Source of the DNA: Streptomyces sp. SLBN-31
GTDB taxonomy: Bacteria; Actinomycetota; Actinomycetes; Streptomycetales; Streptomycetaceae
Length of the DNA stretch: 64,000 nt
Direction of reading: 5' to 3'
Assembly (NCBI RefSeq): GCF_006715395.1
Contig: NZ_VFNC01000001.1
Location: 3,472,001 to 3,536,000, forward strand
Under the pieces are notes generated by a model, which saw only the letters and a program-made list of their open reading frames with translations, was not told the origin of the DNA and searched no databases. Positions 8,556-16,737 of the stretch are shown here, in pieces; position 1 is the stretch's first letter, and every line of letters starts with the position of its first letter. The translations under genes were made by a program, and so were the position numbers.

Positions 8556-9587
8556 TCAGGGATGCAGGACGACCTTTCCGGCGACCGTGCCCGACTCGGC
8601 CAGTCGCATCGCCTCGGCGGCCTGGGCGAGGGGCAGCTCGGCGGCGATGTGGGCGGTGATCTCGCCGCGCTGCAGTGCGTTGAACACCTCGGTGAGATCC
8701 GTGCGCAGTCGGGCGCGGAAGCGGCCGGTGCTGAGGGCGCGGCCGGCCCAGACGTTGAAGAAGTAGGCGTGGCGGCGGTTGGGGAGGGTGTTCCACAGCC
8801 ATACGCGGCCGAGCAGCTTGAGTACGGGCCACTGCTTGGAGCCCTCGTCGTCCCGGGTGGAGGCGCTGCCGTAGGAGACGAGCGTGCCGCCGGGCGCGAG
8901 CAGGCGCCAGGAGTCGACGATGCCGCGGCCGCCGACGTGGTCGAAGACCGCGTCCACGCCGGCCGGGGCGAGTTGGCGGACGCGGTCGGGAATGTTCTCG
9001 GTGCGGTAGTCGATGGGCGTAACCCCTTGTTCCCGCAGGGCGGCATGGTGGCGCGCGGACGCTGTGCCGATCACCTTCGCTCCCGCGGCCTGCGCGAGCT
9101 GGACGAGTACGGAGCCGACGCCGCCGTTGGCGCCGTGCACCAGGACGGTCTGCCCCGCACGGACGCGAGCCTTGCGGTGCAGCATCTGCCACGCCGTGAT
9201 GCCGTTGATCACCACGGTCTCGGCCTCCGCCGCACTGATCCCCTTGGGGACCGGCACGACATCGGCGGCGTCGACGACCACGTGGCTGGCCCAGCCGCCC
9301 ACCTTCAGCAGCGCGGCCACCCGGGTTCCGACCAGAGCGGGATCGACGCCTTCGCCGGCCTCCGAAACGGTGCCGACCAGGTCGTAGCCGGGGACGAACG
9401 GGAAGGGCGGCTGGTCGTAGTAGCGGCCTCGGCGCATCTGCTGCTCGGCGAAGGAGACGCCGGTCGCCTCCATGCGGATGACGACCTGGCCCGCTCCGGC
9501 GCCCGGAGCGGCGACCTGGCGTACCTGAAGCCCTTCCGGTTCCACCTTGCCCGGCAGTACGACCTCGACCCGTGTTCCAGCGTTCAT
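8556..9587 (-). CDS. medium-chain dehydrogenase/reductase, quinone-oxidoreductase type
   Basis: The 343-residue protein starts at ATG 9587 (MNAGTRVEVVLPGKVEPEG). The N-terminal GroES-like domain (FVPGYDLVGTVSEAG) is followed by the nucleotide-binding motif HGANGGVGS (151-159), and the C-terminal GKVVLHP is standard for this group. The zinc ligands of classical alcohol dehydrogenases are absent, so it should be a zinc-independent NADPH-dependent quinone or enone reductase. It is divergent from a TetR regulator with a near-palindrome 45 bp upstream of its start, so it is probably repressed by that protein and induced by an electrophile or quinone. Confidence 0.92.
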   Translation of the reverse strand: MNAGTRVEVVLPGKVEPEGLQVRQVAAPGAGAGQVVIRMEATGVSFAEQQMRRGRYYDQPPFPFVPGYDLVGTVSEAGEGVDPALVGTRVAALLKVGGWASHVVVDAADVVPVPKGISAAEAETVVINGITAWQMLHRKARVRAGQTVLVHGANGGVGSVLVQLAQAAGAKVIGTASARHHAALREQGVTPIDYRTENIPDRVRQLAPAGVDAVFDHVGGRGIVDSWRLLAPGGTLVSYGSASTRDDEGSKQWPVLKLLGRVWLWNTLPNRRHAYFFNVWAGRALSTGRFRARLRTDLTEVFNALQRGEITAHIAAELPLAQAAEAMRLAESGTVAGKVVLHP

Positions 9588-9631
9588 GACGACCTCCGTC
9601 GATCCCTCGTCAGTTAGTGGCTGACGCGTTC

Positions 9632-9646
9632 GTTAGAAGTTATAAC
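9632..9646. promoter_or_regulatory. near-palindromic TetR-type operator
   Basis: GTTAGAAGTTATAAC is a 15-bp near-palindrome with one mismatched pair in an AT-rich stretch of the divergent MDR/TetR gap. A further TCTAAC occurs at 9686-9691. Binding by the adjacent TetR protein is inferred from position only. Confidence 0.5.
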
Positions 9647-9766
9647 CAGTCGTGCGCGTGACAGTCAAGAACGTTCGTAATAGGGTCTAACTCAATGAGT
9701 GCGGCGGGGTACCTCGCCGTCCGGCTCTCTCGGAGCCGGTGACCAGAGCGGAGAAGGGACGCGCAC

Positions 9767-10447
9767 GTGACTGTGGCGGGCAAGGAGACACCACGCGAGC
9801 GCTACCGCGCCCGGCTGCGGGCCGAGGTGAAGGAGCGTGCTTGGGAGCAGATCGCCGCCGCAGGTGCTCCGGGGCTGTCCCTCAACGCCATCGCCAAGCA
9901 GATGGGCATGAGCGGCCCCGCGCTCTACCGGTACTTCGCCGGCCGGGACGAACTGATCACCGAGCTGATCCGGGACGCCTACCGCAGCCTCGCCGACACC
10001 GTCCGCGCCGCGGCCGCCCCGGGTGCGGATCTCGCAGAACTCGGGCGCGCACTGCGGACATGGGCCCTTGAGGACCCCCAGCGGTACTTCCTCATCTACG
10101 GCACACCCGTGCCGGGCTACCACGCTCCCGACGACATCACCGAGATCGCCTCAGAGATCATGCAGAGCCTTCTGGAGGCCGCCGAACCGGACGCCGCCGA
10201 ACCGGACGGCGCCGTGGTGAGCGTCGATGCGGGCATCAGGGTCGACGCCCCGCTCGAATCCCACCTCGCCGAACACCGGCAGTGGGCGGCCGGCCATCCC
10301 GCATCGCCGCCCGCCCTGCGCCGCGCCCTGCTCTTCTGGACCCGCCTGCACGGCATCCTCTCCCTTGAACTGGCGGGCCACTTCACCGGCATGGGAATCG
10401 ACCCGGGCGAGCTGTACGAGAACGAACTGCGCCACCTGACTCGGTGA
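9767..10447 (+). CDS. TetR/AcrR-family transcriptional regulator with WHG-type C-terminal domain
   Basis: The start is the GTG at 9767, preceded by GAGAAGGGA at 9751-9759. The 226-residue protein has the TetR helix-turn-helix at about residues 38-57 (LSLNAIAKQMGMSGPALYRYF). Its C-terminal ligand domain contains the WHG-like stretch ALLFWTRLHGILSLELAGHF. The family represses divergently transcribed enzymes or pumps until a ligand binds. Here the partner is the MDR oxidoreductase at 8556-9587. A strong hairpin follows the stop codon. Confidence 0.93.
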   Translation: MTVAGKETPRERYRARLRAEVKERAWEQIAAAGAPGLSLNAIAKQMGMSGPALYRYFAGRDELITELIRDAYRSLADTVRAAAAPGADLAELGRALRTWALEDPQRYFLIYGTPVPGYHAPDDITEIASEIMQSLLEAAEPDAAEPDGAVVSVDAGIRVDAPLESHLAEHRQWAAGHPASPPALRRALLFWTRLHGILSLELAGHFTGMGIDPGELYENELRHLTR

Positions 10448-10453
10448 AAAAGT

Positions 10454-10488
10454 GGCCCCGCGCAGCCACGAAGGGCGTGCGCGGGGCC
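10454..10488 (+). terminator. terminator between convergent TetR and tannase genes
   Basis: GGCCCCGCGCA (10454-10464) and TGCGCGGGGCC (10478-10488) form a perfect 11-bp stem with a 13-nt loop. It starts 6 bp after the TetR stop codon and can also serve the minus-strand gene ending at 10511. Confidence 0.8.
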
Positions 10489-10510
10489 TGCGTCGTCGGC
10501 CTCGGTGAGA

Positions 10511-12280
10511 TCATGCCCTGCCCGGGGTGACGACCCACTTTCCGTGGACCCAGTTGCCGGCCTTCTCGTAGCCGGAGCGGAAGGAGCCCAGCCAGTTCAG
10601 CGTCAGGCCGGCCTCGGCCGTGGACTTGACCGCGGTGTAGCTGGAGGGGGAGTCGGGCGAACCGCCCGTGGTGTTCTTCGCGACGTGGGGGAAGGGGTAG
10701 GTCGGGCGGGAGGAGGTGGTCTTGCCGCTGCTGTCGACCGTCCTGGTCAGCAGACTCTCCGGTGCCCGGTCCTTGGTGACCCAGTCGACGATCGCGGTCA
10801 GCGCGTCCAGCTTGTCCGGGCCCTGGCCGCCGCCGCAGTGGGCGACGCCCGGGAGCAGGAACAGCCGGGCGAAGCCGCTGGTGGCCGCCGCTCCACCCAT
10901 GGCCTTCTGTACGGCCTTGTAGTACGCCATGGTCCCCACGGCCGGGATGTGCTGGTCGCCCAGGCCGTGCCAGAGGATCAGCTTGCCGCCGGCCTTCTTG
11001 AAGGTGCTCAGATCGGGGTCGGTGGCGTCGTACAGACCCTCGTTGGAACGCATGATCTTCTTGAAGTAGGCCGACGTGAACTTCACGTCCCTGTAGGTGA
11101 GTTCGGGGTGCGTCTCGTCGAAGACCTGGTAGCGGATGGTCTCCTTGACGAAGTTCTGGTCACCGGTGGTGCCGGTCGCCGTCGTGGGCACGACGATGCC
11201 GGCCCAGTTCAGTTCCGAGCCGCGCAACTGGTACCCCGGGTACAGGAGTTGGCCGTGTTCGTCGGTCGGCCCCGCGTAGATCCGGCGCAGGGTGGTGATC
11301 TGGTCGGCGGTGAGGCAGAAGTCGGCGGCCGTCGAGGTCTGCCCGGCCTGGCACTTGATGCTCGCCGGGTCCCAGGTGCAGCTCAGCGGGTCGGCGATGA
11401 TCCCGTCGCCGGATGCGCCGCAGCCCTTGAGGACCGCCGTGTGCAACGGGGCGAGGTCGGCCGTGGTGATCGTGGCCGGGCCGCCGTCGAGGAAGACGGA
11501 CTGGGCGGTCCAGGCGTGCGAGAAGGTGTTGAGCGCGGTGAAGTTGTTGGCCGGGGCGCCGGCGACGATGCCGTCGAAGTCGGTCGGGTAGCGCTGGGCC
11601 TCGGTAAGGGCCTGGTGGCCGCCCTGGGAGCAGCCGTCGAAGTAGGAGTGGGTGGCGGGGCGGCCGTAGTAGTGCTTGACGAGGACCTTGGCGACCTGGG
11701 CGAGCAGGTGGTCCGACTTGTAGCCGAAGTCGGCGCGCAGGGTGGGGTCGGTGGAGAACAGTCCGCCGCCCTGGGAGTGGCCCTCGTCGCTGGAGGCCAC
11801 CGCGAAGGCGCCGTCGGTCAGCGGGACGCAGCCGTAAGAGGCGGCGGCAGCGGCGGTACTGACACTGCCGCACAGGCCGCCGCAGCCGAGCTGCAGGTAG
11901 TCGGCCTGCCAGCCGGTCTGCGGCAGGCGCAGCTCGAAGTGGATCTGCGGGGCGATCACGCCCTTGACGTCGCAGTGGGCCCAGTTGCCCAGGGTGTTGC
12001 CGTCGGCGGCCACTTCGGTCGCCGACGTGACCTCGAACGGTACGCCGGGCACGGCGGCCACCAGGTCGAGCGCACCGACCCCGGAACAGGACATGGCCGG
12101 CTCGATCCCGGAAGCAGTGGTGTTCGCGGTCACCGCCGTGGCCGATCCGGACGCCGACGCGCTGCCGGCCGCCGTGTCGGCCAGGGCCATGCTCACCCCG
12201 GTGACGAGAGCGAGGGCGGCGGCCAGGGCGGTCATGAAGGAGGCCGACGACCACCGGCACCATCGGGAAAGCGTGCGCAT
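10511..12280 (-). CDS. secreted tannase/feruloyl esterase family hydrolase
   Basis: The start is the ATG at 12280, with GGAG 8 nt upstream; the frame is open 67 codons further but without coding character. The 589-residue protein has an export signal in residues 1-36 (RWCRWSS, hydrophobic core, ALADTA). The nucleophile elbow is GCSQGG with Ser218. An aspartate (WHGLGDQH) and a histidine (GVAHCGGG) complete the triad. Cysteines lie directly beside the catalytic Ser and His (Cys217 and AHC), the CS-D-HC disulfide arrangement of tannases. It probably releases phenolic acids from plant polymers outside the cell. It is monocistronic, with a palindrome about 195 bp upstream. Confidence 0.93.
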   Translation of the reverse strand: MRTLSRWCRWSSASFMTALAAALALVTGVSMALADTAAGSASASGSATAVTANTTASGIEPAMSCSGVGALDLVAAVPGVPFEVTSATEVAADGNTLGNWAHCDVKGVIAPQIHFELRLPQTGWQADYLQLGCGGLCGSVSTAAAAASYGCVPLTDGAFAVASSDEGHSQGGGLFSTDPTLRADFGYKSDHLLAQVAKVLVKHYYGRPATHSYFDGCSQGGHQALTEAQRYPTDFDGIVAGAPANNFTALNTFSHAWTAQSVFLDGGPATITTADLAPLHTAVLKGCGASGDGIIADPLSCTWDPASIKCQAGQTSTAADFCLTADQITTLRRIYAGPTDEHGQLLYPGYQLRGSELNWAGIVVPTTATGTTGDQNFVKETIRYQVFDETHPELTYRDVKFTSAYFKKIMRSNEGLYDATDPDLSTFKKAGGKLILWHGLGDQHIPAVGTMAYYKAVQKAMGGAAATSGFARLFLLPGVAHCGGGQGPDKLDALTAIVDWVTKDRAPESLLTRTVDSSGKTTSSRPTYPFPHVAKNTTGGSPDSPSSYTAVKSTAEAGLTLNWLGSFRSGYEKAGNWVHGKWVVTPGRA

Positions 12281-12625
12281 GCTCGATCTCCGTTCGATCG
12301 CTTCGATCGCTGAGCCGAGGCGAGTGACCGTCAAAACGGTGCGCACGGCGAGCCGTTCGGCCTGACCGTTCCGGGCGCACCGCAGCATCTTGCGGCTCAC
12401 CCGCCCCTGACGACTGCGGCCTTTCGGGGCGGTACGGCGAGGAACGTAGCCCTGCGGTCGACGGCCACGCAAGGTCGTCAACGAAATTGTTGACGATTAT
12501 TGGCGAGTGGTATGAGGCTGCTCGCGCGAAGGTCGCTGGTTCCAAGGGGTGAAGATGCCCGCTCGACGTGGCCTTTCAGCGACTCGCGGATGTCAGTGAA
12601 CGTCACCTGTTGAAAGAATGCACGG
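12281..12625. promoter_or_regulatory. 345-bp divergent region with a strong palindrome at 12475-12496
   Basis: No convincing gene lies here. Arms TCGTCAAC (12475-12482) and GTTGACGA (12489-12496) form a perfect 8-bp inverted repeat around GAAATT, inside a short AT-rich island. It is well placed to control the tannase gene (minus strand), the small gene at 12626 (plus strand), or both. The protein that binds is not encoded next to it. Confidence 0.55.
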
Positions 12626-13021
12626 GTGCAGCCGCTGCCGGTTCCTTGTCCCGCTCGCCTCATCCCGGACGTCACGGGCGCCGAGGCCTTCCGGGGTGCG
12701 TACCGCGAGGCCATGGGGCGCAACGCCGTCTTCGTGGCCATCGAATCCGAGGCGCCGCGGCAGTGGACCGTGAAGGCGGACACTCTCACCGCCGGCGCGG
12801 ATCATGCGGTTGCCGATGTCGTCAACGATGCCATTCGGAACGCGATCCTCCGCCTGGTCCGCAACCGCGAAGCCGATTTCGGCGCCTACACGGGACCGGT
12901 GTACTTCATGATGCACGGGGTGCGGAACGAAGAGCGGGCCCGCGAACTCGCCGCTGCACTCCATGCCGCCCTCTACGGGGACCTGGAGCTTCTGGCCCGC
13001 GCCGTTCCTTCCGCACCCTGA
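12626..13021 (+). CDS. conserved-looking hypothetical protein
   Basis: This 131-residue frame starts at GTG 12626 (MQPLPVPCPARLIPDVTGAEAF) with strongly GC-biased third positions, which supports real coding. No signal peptide, membrane segment or domain was recognised. The central part (VNDAIRNAILRLVRNREADFGAYTGPVYFMMHGV) and the end (ARELAAALHAALYGDLELLARAV) look helical and globular. The ribosome site is weak (GAAAG), so the start is uncertain. It stands alone between the tannase promoter region and glgX. Confidence 0.6.
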   Translation: MQPLPVPCPARLIPDVTGAEAFRGAYREAMGRNAVFVAIESEAPRQWTVKADTLTAGADHAVADVVNDAIRNAILRLVRNREADFGAYTGPVYFMMHGVRNEERARELAAALHAALYGDLELLARAVPSAP

Positions 13022-13220
13022 CGCGCAAGCCCTTGGCTCGGCCGCATGCCGCGCACAAGTGCCCTGGTGACAGTGCGCGGCAGGTCGGTCACGGTGGGCG
13101 TTCTCGCTGTGACAGGGGACGCGTACCGTTCCCACCTCGCACTGCATGCTCGCTGATTGGAGGGGCACTAGGGAGCAGACGAGCGCGGCTGTCCCCCGGC
13201 TGCGCGGGGGAGGGTGAGGC

Positions 13221-15362
13221 ATGCGCATCTGGCAGGAGAACACGGAGGTCGGCGCGCGGCCGGGGCAGACGGCGCCATTGGGTGCCACCTTCGACGGCGC
13301 GGGTACGAACTTCGCGGTGTTCTCCGAGGTGGCCGAGCGCGTCGAGCTGTGCCTGTTCGACGAGGACGGCTCGGAGGAACGCGTCGCGCTGAAGGAAGTG
13401 GACGGCTTCGTCCACCACATCTACCTGCCGGACGTCGGCCCGGGCCGACGGTACGGGTTTCGGGTGCACGGGCCGTACCGGCCGGAGTCCGGTGAGCGCT
13501 GCAACCCGAACAAACTGCTGCTGGATCCCTACGCCAAGGCGATCGAGGGCCACGTCGAGTGGAACGAGGCGCTGTTCCCCTACCACTTCCAGGACACCGA
13601 CCGCTACAACGACCTGGACTCCGCCCCGTACATGCCGAAGTCGGTCGTGGTGAATCCGTACTTCGACTGGGGCAGTGACCACCCGCCGCGGACTCCGTAC
13701 AACGAGACCGTGATCTACGAAGCCCACGTGAAGGGCATGACGAACACCCACCCGGCGATACCCGAGTCGATTCGCGGCACCTACGCGGCGCTGGCTCACC
13801 CGGCCATGATCGACTACTTCGTCAAGCTGGGCGTCACCGCGGTCGAGCTGATGCCGGTGCACCAGTTCGTGCAGGACCACGCCCTGGTGGACAAGGGCCT
13901 GTCGAACTACTGGGGATACAACACCATCGGCTTCTTCGCCCCGCACAACGCCTACGGCTCGTCGGGCCAGCGGGGCGAGCAGGTCCAGGAGTTCCGGGCC
14001 ATGGTGAAGACCCTGCACGAGGCCGGTATCGAGGTGATCCTGGACGTCGTCTACAACCACACCGCCGAGGGCAACCATCTCGGGCCGGTGCTGTCGCTGC
14101 GAGGGCTGGACAACGCGGCCTACTACCGGCTCTCCCCGGAGGACCCGCGCTATTACTGGGACACCACCGGTACGGGCAACAGTCTGCGGATGAACCACCC
14201 GCACACCCTTCAGCTCATCATGGACTCACTGCGGTACTGGGTGACCGACATGCATGTCGACGGCTTCCGCTTCGACCTTGCCGCCACCCTGGCACGGCAG
14301 TTCCACGAGGTGGACCGGCTGTCGTCGTTCTTCGACCTCGTCCACCAGGACCCGGTCATCTCCCAGGTGAAACTGATCGCCGAGCCGTGGGACGTCGGCG
14401 AGGGCGGCTACCAGGTCGGCAACTTCCCGCCGCTGTGGACCGAATGGAACGGCAAGTACCGCGACACGGTACGTGACCTGTGGCGCGGTGAGGGCGGCAC
14501 GCTGGGAGAGTTCGCCTCCCGTTTGACCGGTTCCGCCGACCTGTACCAGAGCGACGGCCGCCGGCCCTTCGCCTCGGTCAACTTCGTCACCGCGCACGAC
14601 GGTTTCACCCTGCGCGACCTGGTCTCGTACGACGGCAAGCACAACGAGGCCAACGGCGAGGACAACCGCGACGGCGAGGATCACAACCGCTCCTGGAACT
14701 GCGGCGTCGAGGGCCCCACCCAGGACCGCAGCGTCCTCGCGCTCCGCGCCCGTCAGCAGCGCAACCTGCTGGCCACCCTGCTGCTCTCCCAGGGTGTGCC
14801 CATGATCTCCCACGGCGACGAACTCGGCCGAACCCAGCAGGGCAACAACAACGCGTACTGCCAGGACAACGAGTTGACGTGGATCGACTGGGAGAGGGCC
14901 GCGGAGGGAAGCGAACTGCTCGAGTTCACCCGCAAGTTGATCGCCCTGCGCCGCGACCATCCGGTGTTCCGCCGACGGCGCTTCTTCAAGGGGCGCGTCC
15001 CGCGGGGGAGCGAAACGGAGTCGAAGGACATCGGGTGGTTCACCCCCGGTGGGCAGGAGATGACGGACAACGACTGGGACACCGGGTTCGCGCGTTCCCT
15101 CATGGTGCACCTCAACGGCAAGGCCATCACCGAACCGGATCTGCGGGGCCTGCCCGTGCAGGACGACTCCTTCCTGCTCCTGGTCAACGCCCACAGTCAG
15201 GCCCTCACCTTCACGGTGCCCGACGAACTCGGCCCCTGGTGGGCGGTCGAGGTGGACACGGCCATCCCGTACACCGAGTTCAGGCCGCTGATCAAGGCGG
15301 GCAGCGACGTGGAGGTCGAGGCGCGATCGCTGCTCGTGCTGCGCGGGCACGAGGACGCGTAG
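13221..15362 (+). CDS. glgX: glycogen debranching enzyme (isoamylase-type, GlgX)
   Basis: The 713-residue protein starts at ATG 13221. An N-terminal CBM48-type domain (GATFDGAGTNFAVFSEVAERVELCLFDEDG) precedes a GH13 catalytic barrel. The four GH13 regions are visible: DVVYNHT, GFRFD with nucleophile Asp352, AEPWD with general acid Glu388, and TAHDG with Asp460. The GlgX hallmark HNEANGEDNRDG follows. It hydrolyses alpha-1,6 branch points of glycogen or limit dextrins in the cytoplasm. No other glycogen gene is adjacent, so this may be a secondary copy of the core enzyme. Confidence 0.96.
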   Translation: MRIWQENTEVGARPGQTAPLGATFDGAGTNFAVFSEVAERVELCLFDEDGSEERVALKEVDGFVHHIYLPDVGPGRRYGFRVHGPYRPESGERCNPNKLLLDPYAKAIEGHVEWNEALFPYHFQDTDRYNDLDSAPYMPKSVVVNPYFDWGSDHPPRTPYNETVIYEAHVKGMTNTHPAIPESIRGTYAALAHPAMIDYFVKLGVTAVELMPVHQFVQDHALVDKGLSNYWGYNTIGFFAPHNAYGSSGQRGEQVQEFRAMVKTLHEAGIEVILDVVYNHTAEGNHLGPVLSLRGLDNAAYYRLSPEDPRYYWDTTGTGNSLRMNHPHTLQLIMDSLRYWVTDMHVDGFRFDLAATLARQFHEVDRLSSFFDLVHQDPVISQVKLIAEPWDVGEGGYQVGNFPPLWTEWNGKYRDTVRDLWRGEGGTLGEFASRLTGSADLYQSDGRRPFASVNFVTAHDGFTLRDLVSYDGKHNEANGEDNRDGEDHNRSWNCGVEGPTQDRSVLALRARQQRNLLATLLLSQGVPMISHGDELGRTQQGNNNAYCQDNELTWIDWERAAEGSELLEFTRKLIALRRDHPVFRRRRFFKGRVPRGSETESKDIGWFTPGGQEMTDNDWDTGFARSLMVHLNGKAITEPDLRGLPVQDDSFLLLVNAHSQALTFTVPDELGPWWAVEVDTAIPYTEFRPLIKAGSDVEVEARSLLVLRGHEDA

Positions 15363-15435
15363 GCCGTGCGGGTCAGGTGCTCCACGGCTCCGCAGGGGTC
15401 GGTGGTGGCGGGGCCGACCGGGCCCAAGGCACTCG

Positions 15436-15798
15436 TCAGGTCGTCAGGGCCTGGTGCAGGGTCGGGCAGCAGTCGATGACGGTGTCGATGCCCACGATCT
15501 GCAGGACGCGGAGTACGGACGCGGTGGGGGCGGCCAGTCGCAGCCAACCGTCGGCCTCGGCGAGGGTGTTGTGGGTCGAGATGAAGATGTTGATGCCCGT
15601 GGAGTCCAGGAACGTGACGTGTTCGAGGTCGACCACGACGCGGAGACGCGGGGCATCGGGCCGCGGCAGGGCCTGGCGCAGCACCTGGGCGGTGTCCCGG
15701 TCGATCTCCCCGGCAAGGGTGATCACGTGGATGCCGTCGATGACGGTGGGGGTGGCCGACAGTCGGCCGGGGCGCCCAGTGGGGTCGACGTCGGTCAT
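15436..15798 (-). CDS. STAS-domain anti-anti-sigma factor
   Basis: The start is the ATG at 15798, preceded by GAGGGAGAA; a longer in-frame reading runs antisense to the next gene and is rejected. The 120-residue protein is a single STAS domain. The phosphorylation motif is VTFLDSTGIN, with the predicted acceptor Ser66. Family members release sigma factors by binding their anti-sigma kinases when dephosphorylated. It is divergent from an HATPase kinase-like gene at 15968, an obvious candidate partner. Two adjacent cysteines (DCC, 110-111) near the C-terminus are unusual. Confidence 0.92.
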   Translation of the reverse strand: MTDVDPTGRPGRLSATPTVIDGIHVITLAGEIDRDTAQVLRQALPRPDAPRLRVVVDLEHVTFLDSTGINIFISTHNTLAEADGWLRLAAPTASVLRVLQIVGIDTVIDCCPTLHQALTT

Positions 15799-15967
15799 TT
15801 CTCCCTCGAACAGGACGTTGGGACTGGCACACTGAAGCGTTGGCCCGAGCTGCTGTGTGAAGGATACGTGTGACTCATGTGCGTGGCGCAGCCATCGGTA
15901 GCAGAGGGGCGACTCGCGATTCGGCGCCAGATCAGCGGCGTTGAAGACAGCGGCCAGGGATCTCGCT

Positions 15968-16402
15968 GTGAGGGAGGCGAAGACCACGGCGTCGGACCAG
16001 GGGCCGGAGACCAGCGTCGCGCTGGACGGTGACGGAACGTGCATCGCCCGTGCCCGGCACCTGGCCGCGGACTTCCTCACCCGCCAGGCCGGACACGCTG
16101 TGGCGGTCTCCGCGCGCGTGCGGGAAGTGGTCCAGCTGGTGGTGAGCGAGCTGGTCACCAACGCCTACAAGTACGCGCCCGGCCCGGTCATAATGGTGCT
16201 GAGGATCACCGGTGAGGCGGTGGAGGTCCAGGTGTGGGACTCCCACCCGGGGCTGCCCGAGGCCCGGACCGCAGACGCCAACCGGGTGGGCCAGCACGGC
16301 CTGGAGATCGTGAAAGCCCTCGCCGTGGGCTTCGAGGCCCGGCAGATGACGGCCGGCAAGTGCATCACGGTTCGTATCGCGCTGACGGACGGCCAGGGGT
16401 GA
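15968..16402 (+). CDS. anti-sigma regulatory factor, serine/threonine-kinase-like ATPase (RsbW/SpoIIAB type)
   Basis: The start chosen is GTG 15968, with AGGGA 7 nt upstream; a TTG at 15941 is the alternative. The 144-residue protein has the HATPase_c_2 fold: N-box SELVTNAYKYAP (Glu61, Asn65), the G1 box WDSHPGLP, and GQHGLEIVKALA. Proteins of this kind bind and inhibit a sigma factor or phosphorylate a STAS partner. Small stand-alone versions are numerous in Streptomyces. Pairing with the divergent STAS protein is inferred from position. Confidence 0.88.
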   Translation: MREAKTTASDQGPETSVALDGDGTCIARARHLAADFLTRQAGHAVAVSARVREVVQLVVSELVTNAYKYAPGPVIMVLRITGEAVEVQVWDSHPGLPEARTADANRVGQHGLEIVKALAVGFEARQMTAGKCITVRIALTDGQG

Positions 16403-16460
16403 TGTTGCCACTTGGGGGCATCCGGGAGAAGACACGTCAGGCAACTTCGGGAGGTACGTC

Positions 16461-16616
16461 ATGCTCGCCATCGGTATCATCCTGCTTGTCATCGGCTTCC
16501 TCACCGGCGTCTCGATCCTGTGGACCCTCGGCCTCATCCTGACCGTGGTCGGAGCCGTCCTTTGGATCATGGGTTCCACGGGTCACGCGGTCGCGGGCCG
16601 TCGCCACTATTGGTGA
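16461..16616 (+). CDS. small membrane protein, DUF6131-like
   Basis: A 51-residue protein starts at ATG 16461 behind a clear GGGAGG at 16449-16454. It consists of two hydrophobic helices (MLAIGIILLVIGFLTGVSI and ILTVVGAVLWIMGSTG) and a short basic tail (GRRHYW). It resembles the tiny DUF6131 membrane proteins common in actinobacteria, whose function is unknown. It lies 58 bp downstream of the anti-sigma ATPase on the same strand, so co-transcription is likely, and a strong terminator follows. Confidence 0.8.
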   Translation: MLAIGIILLVIGFLTGVSILWTLGLILTVVGAVLWIMGSTGHAVAGRRHYW

Positions 16617-16654
16617 CGCGAGCCGAGAAATCCGGGCCTGCGGCCCGTCGTAGT

Positions 16655-16696
16655 GCGAGAGCCCCGGGAGGAGAAACAGCCTCCCGGGGCTCTCGC
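16655..16696. terminator. strong bidirectional terminator
   Basis: A perfect 17-bp stem runs from 16655-16671 (GCGAGAGCCCCGGGAGG) to 16680-16696, with an 8-nt A-rich loop. It lies between the small membrane protein (plus) and the fucosidase (minus), so it can terminate both. Confidence 0.9.
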
Positions 16697-16737
16697 GACT
16701 CGGCTCGCCGATCGGCGGAGTCGTACGGTCAGGGGCG

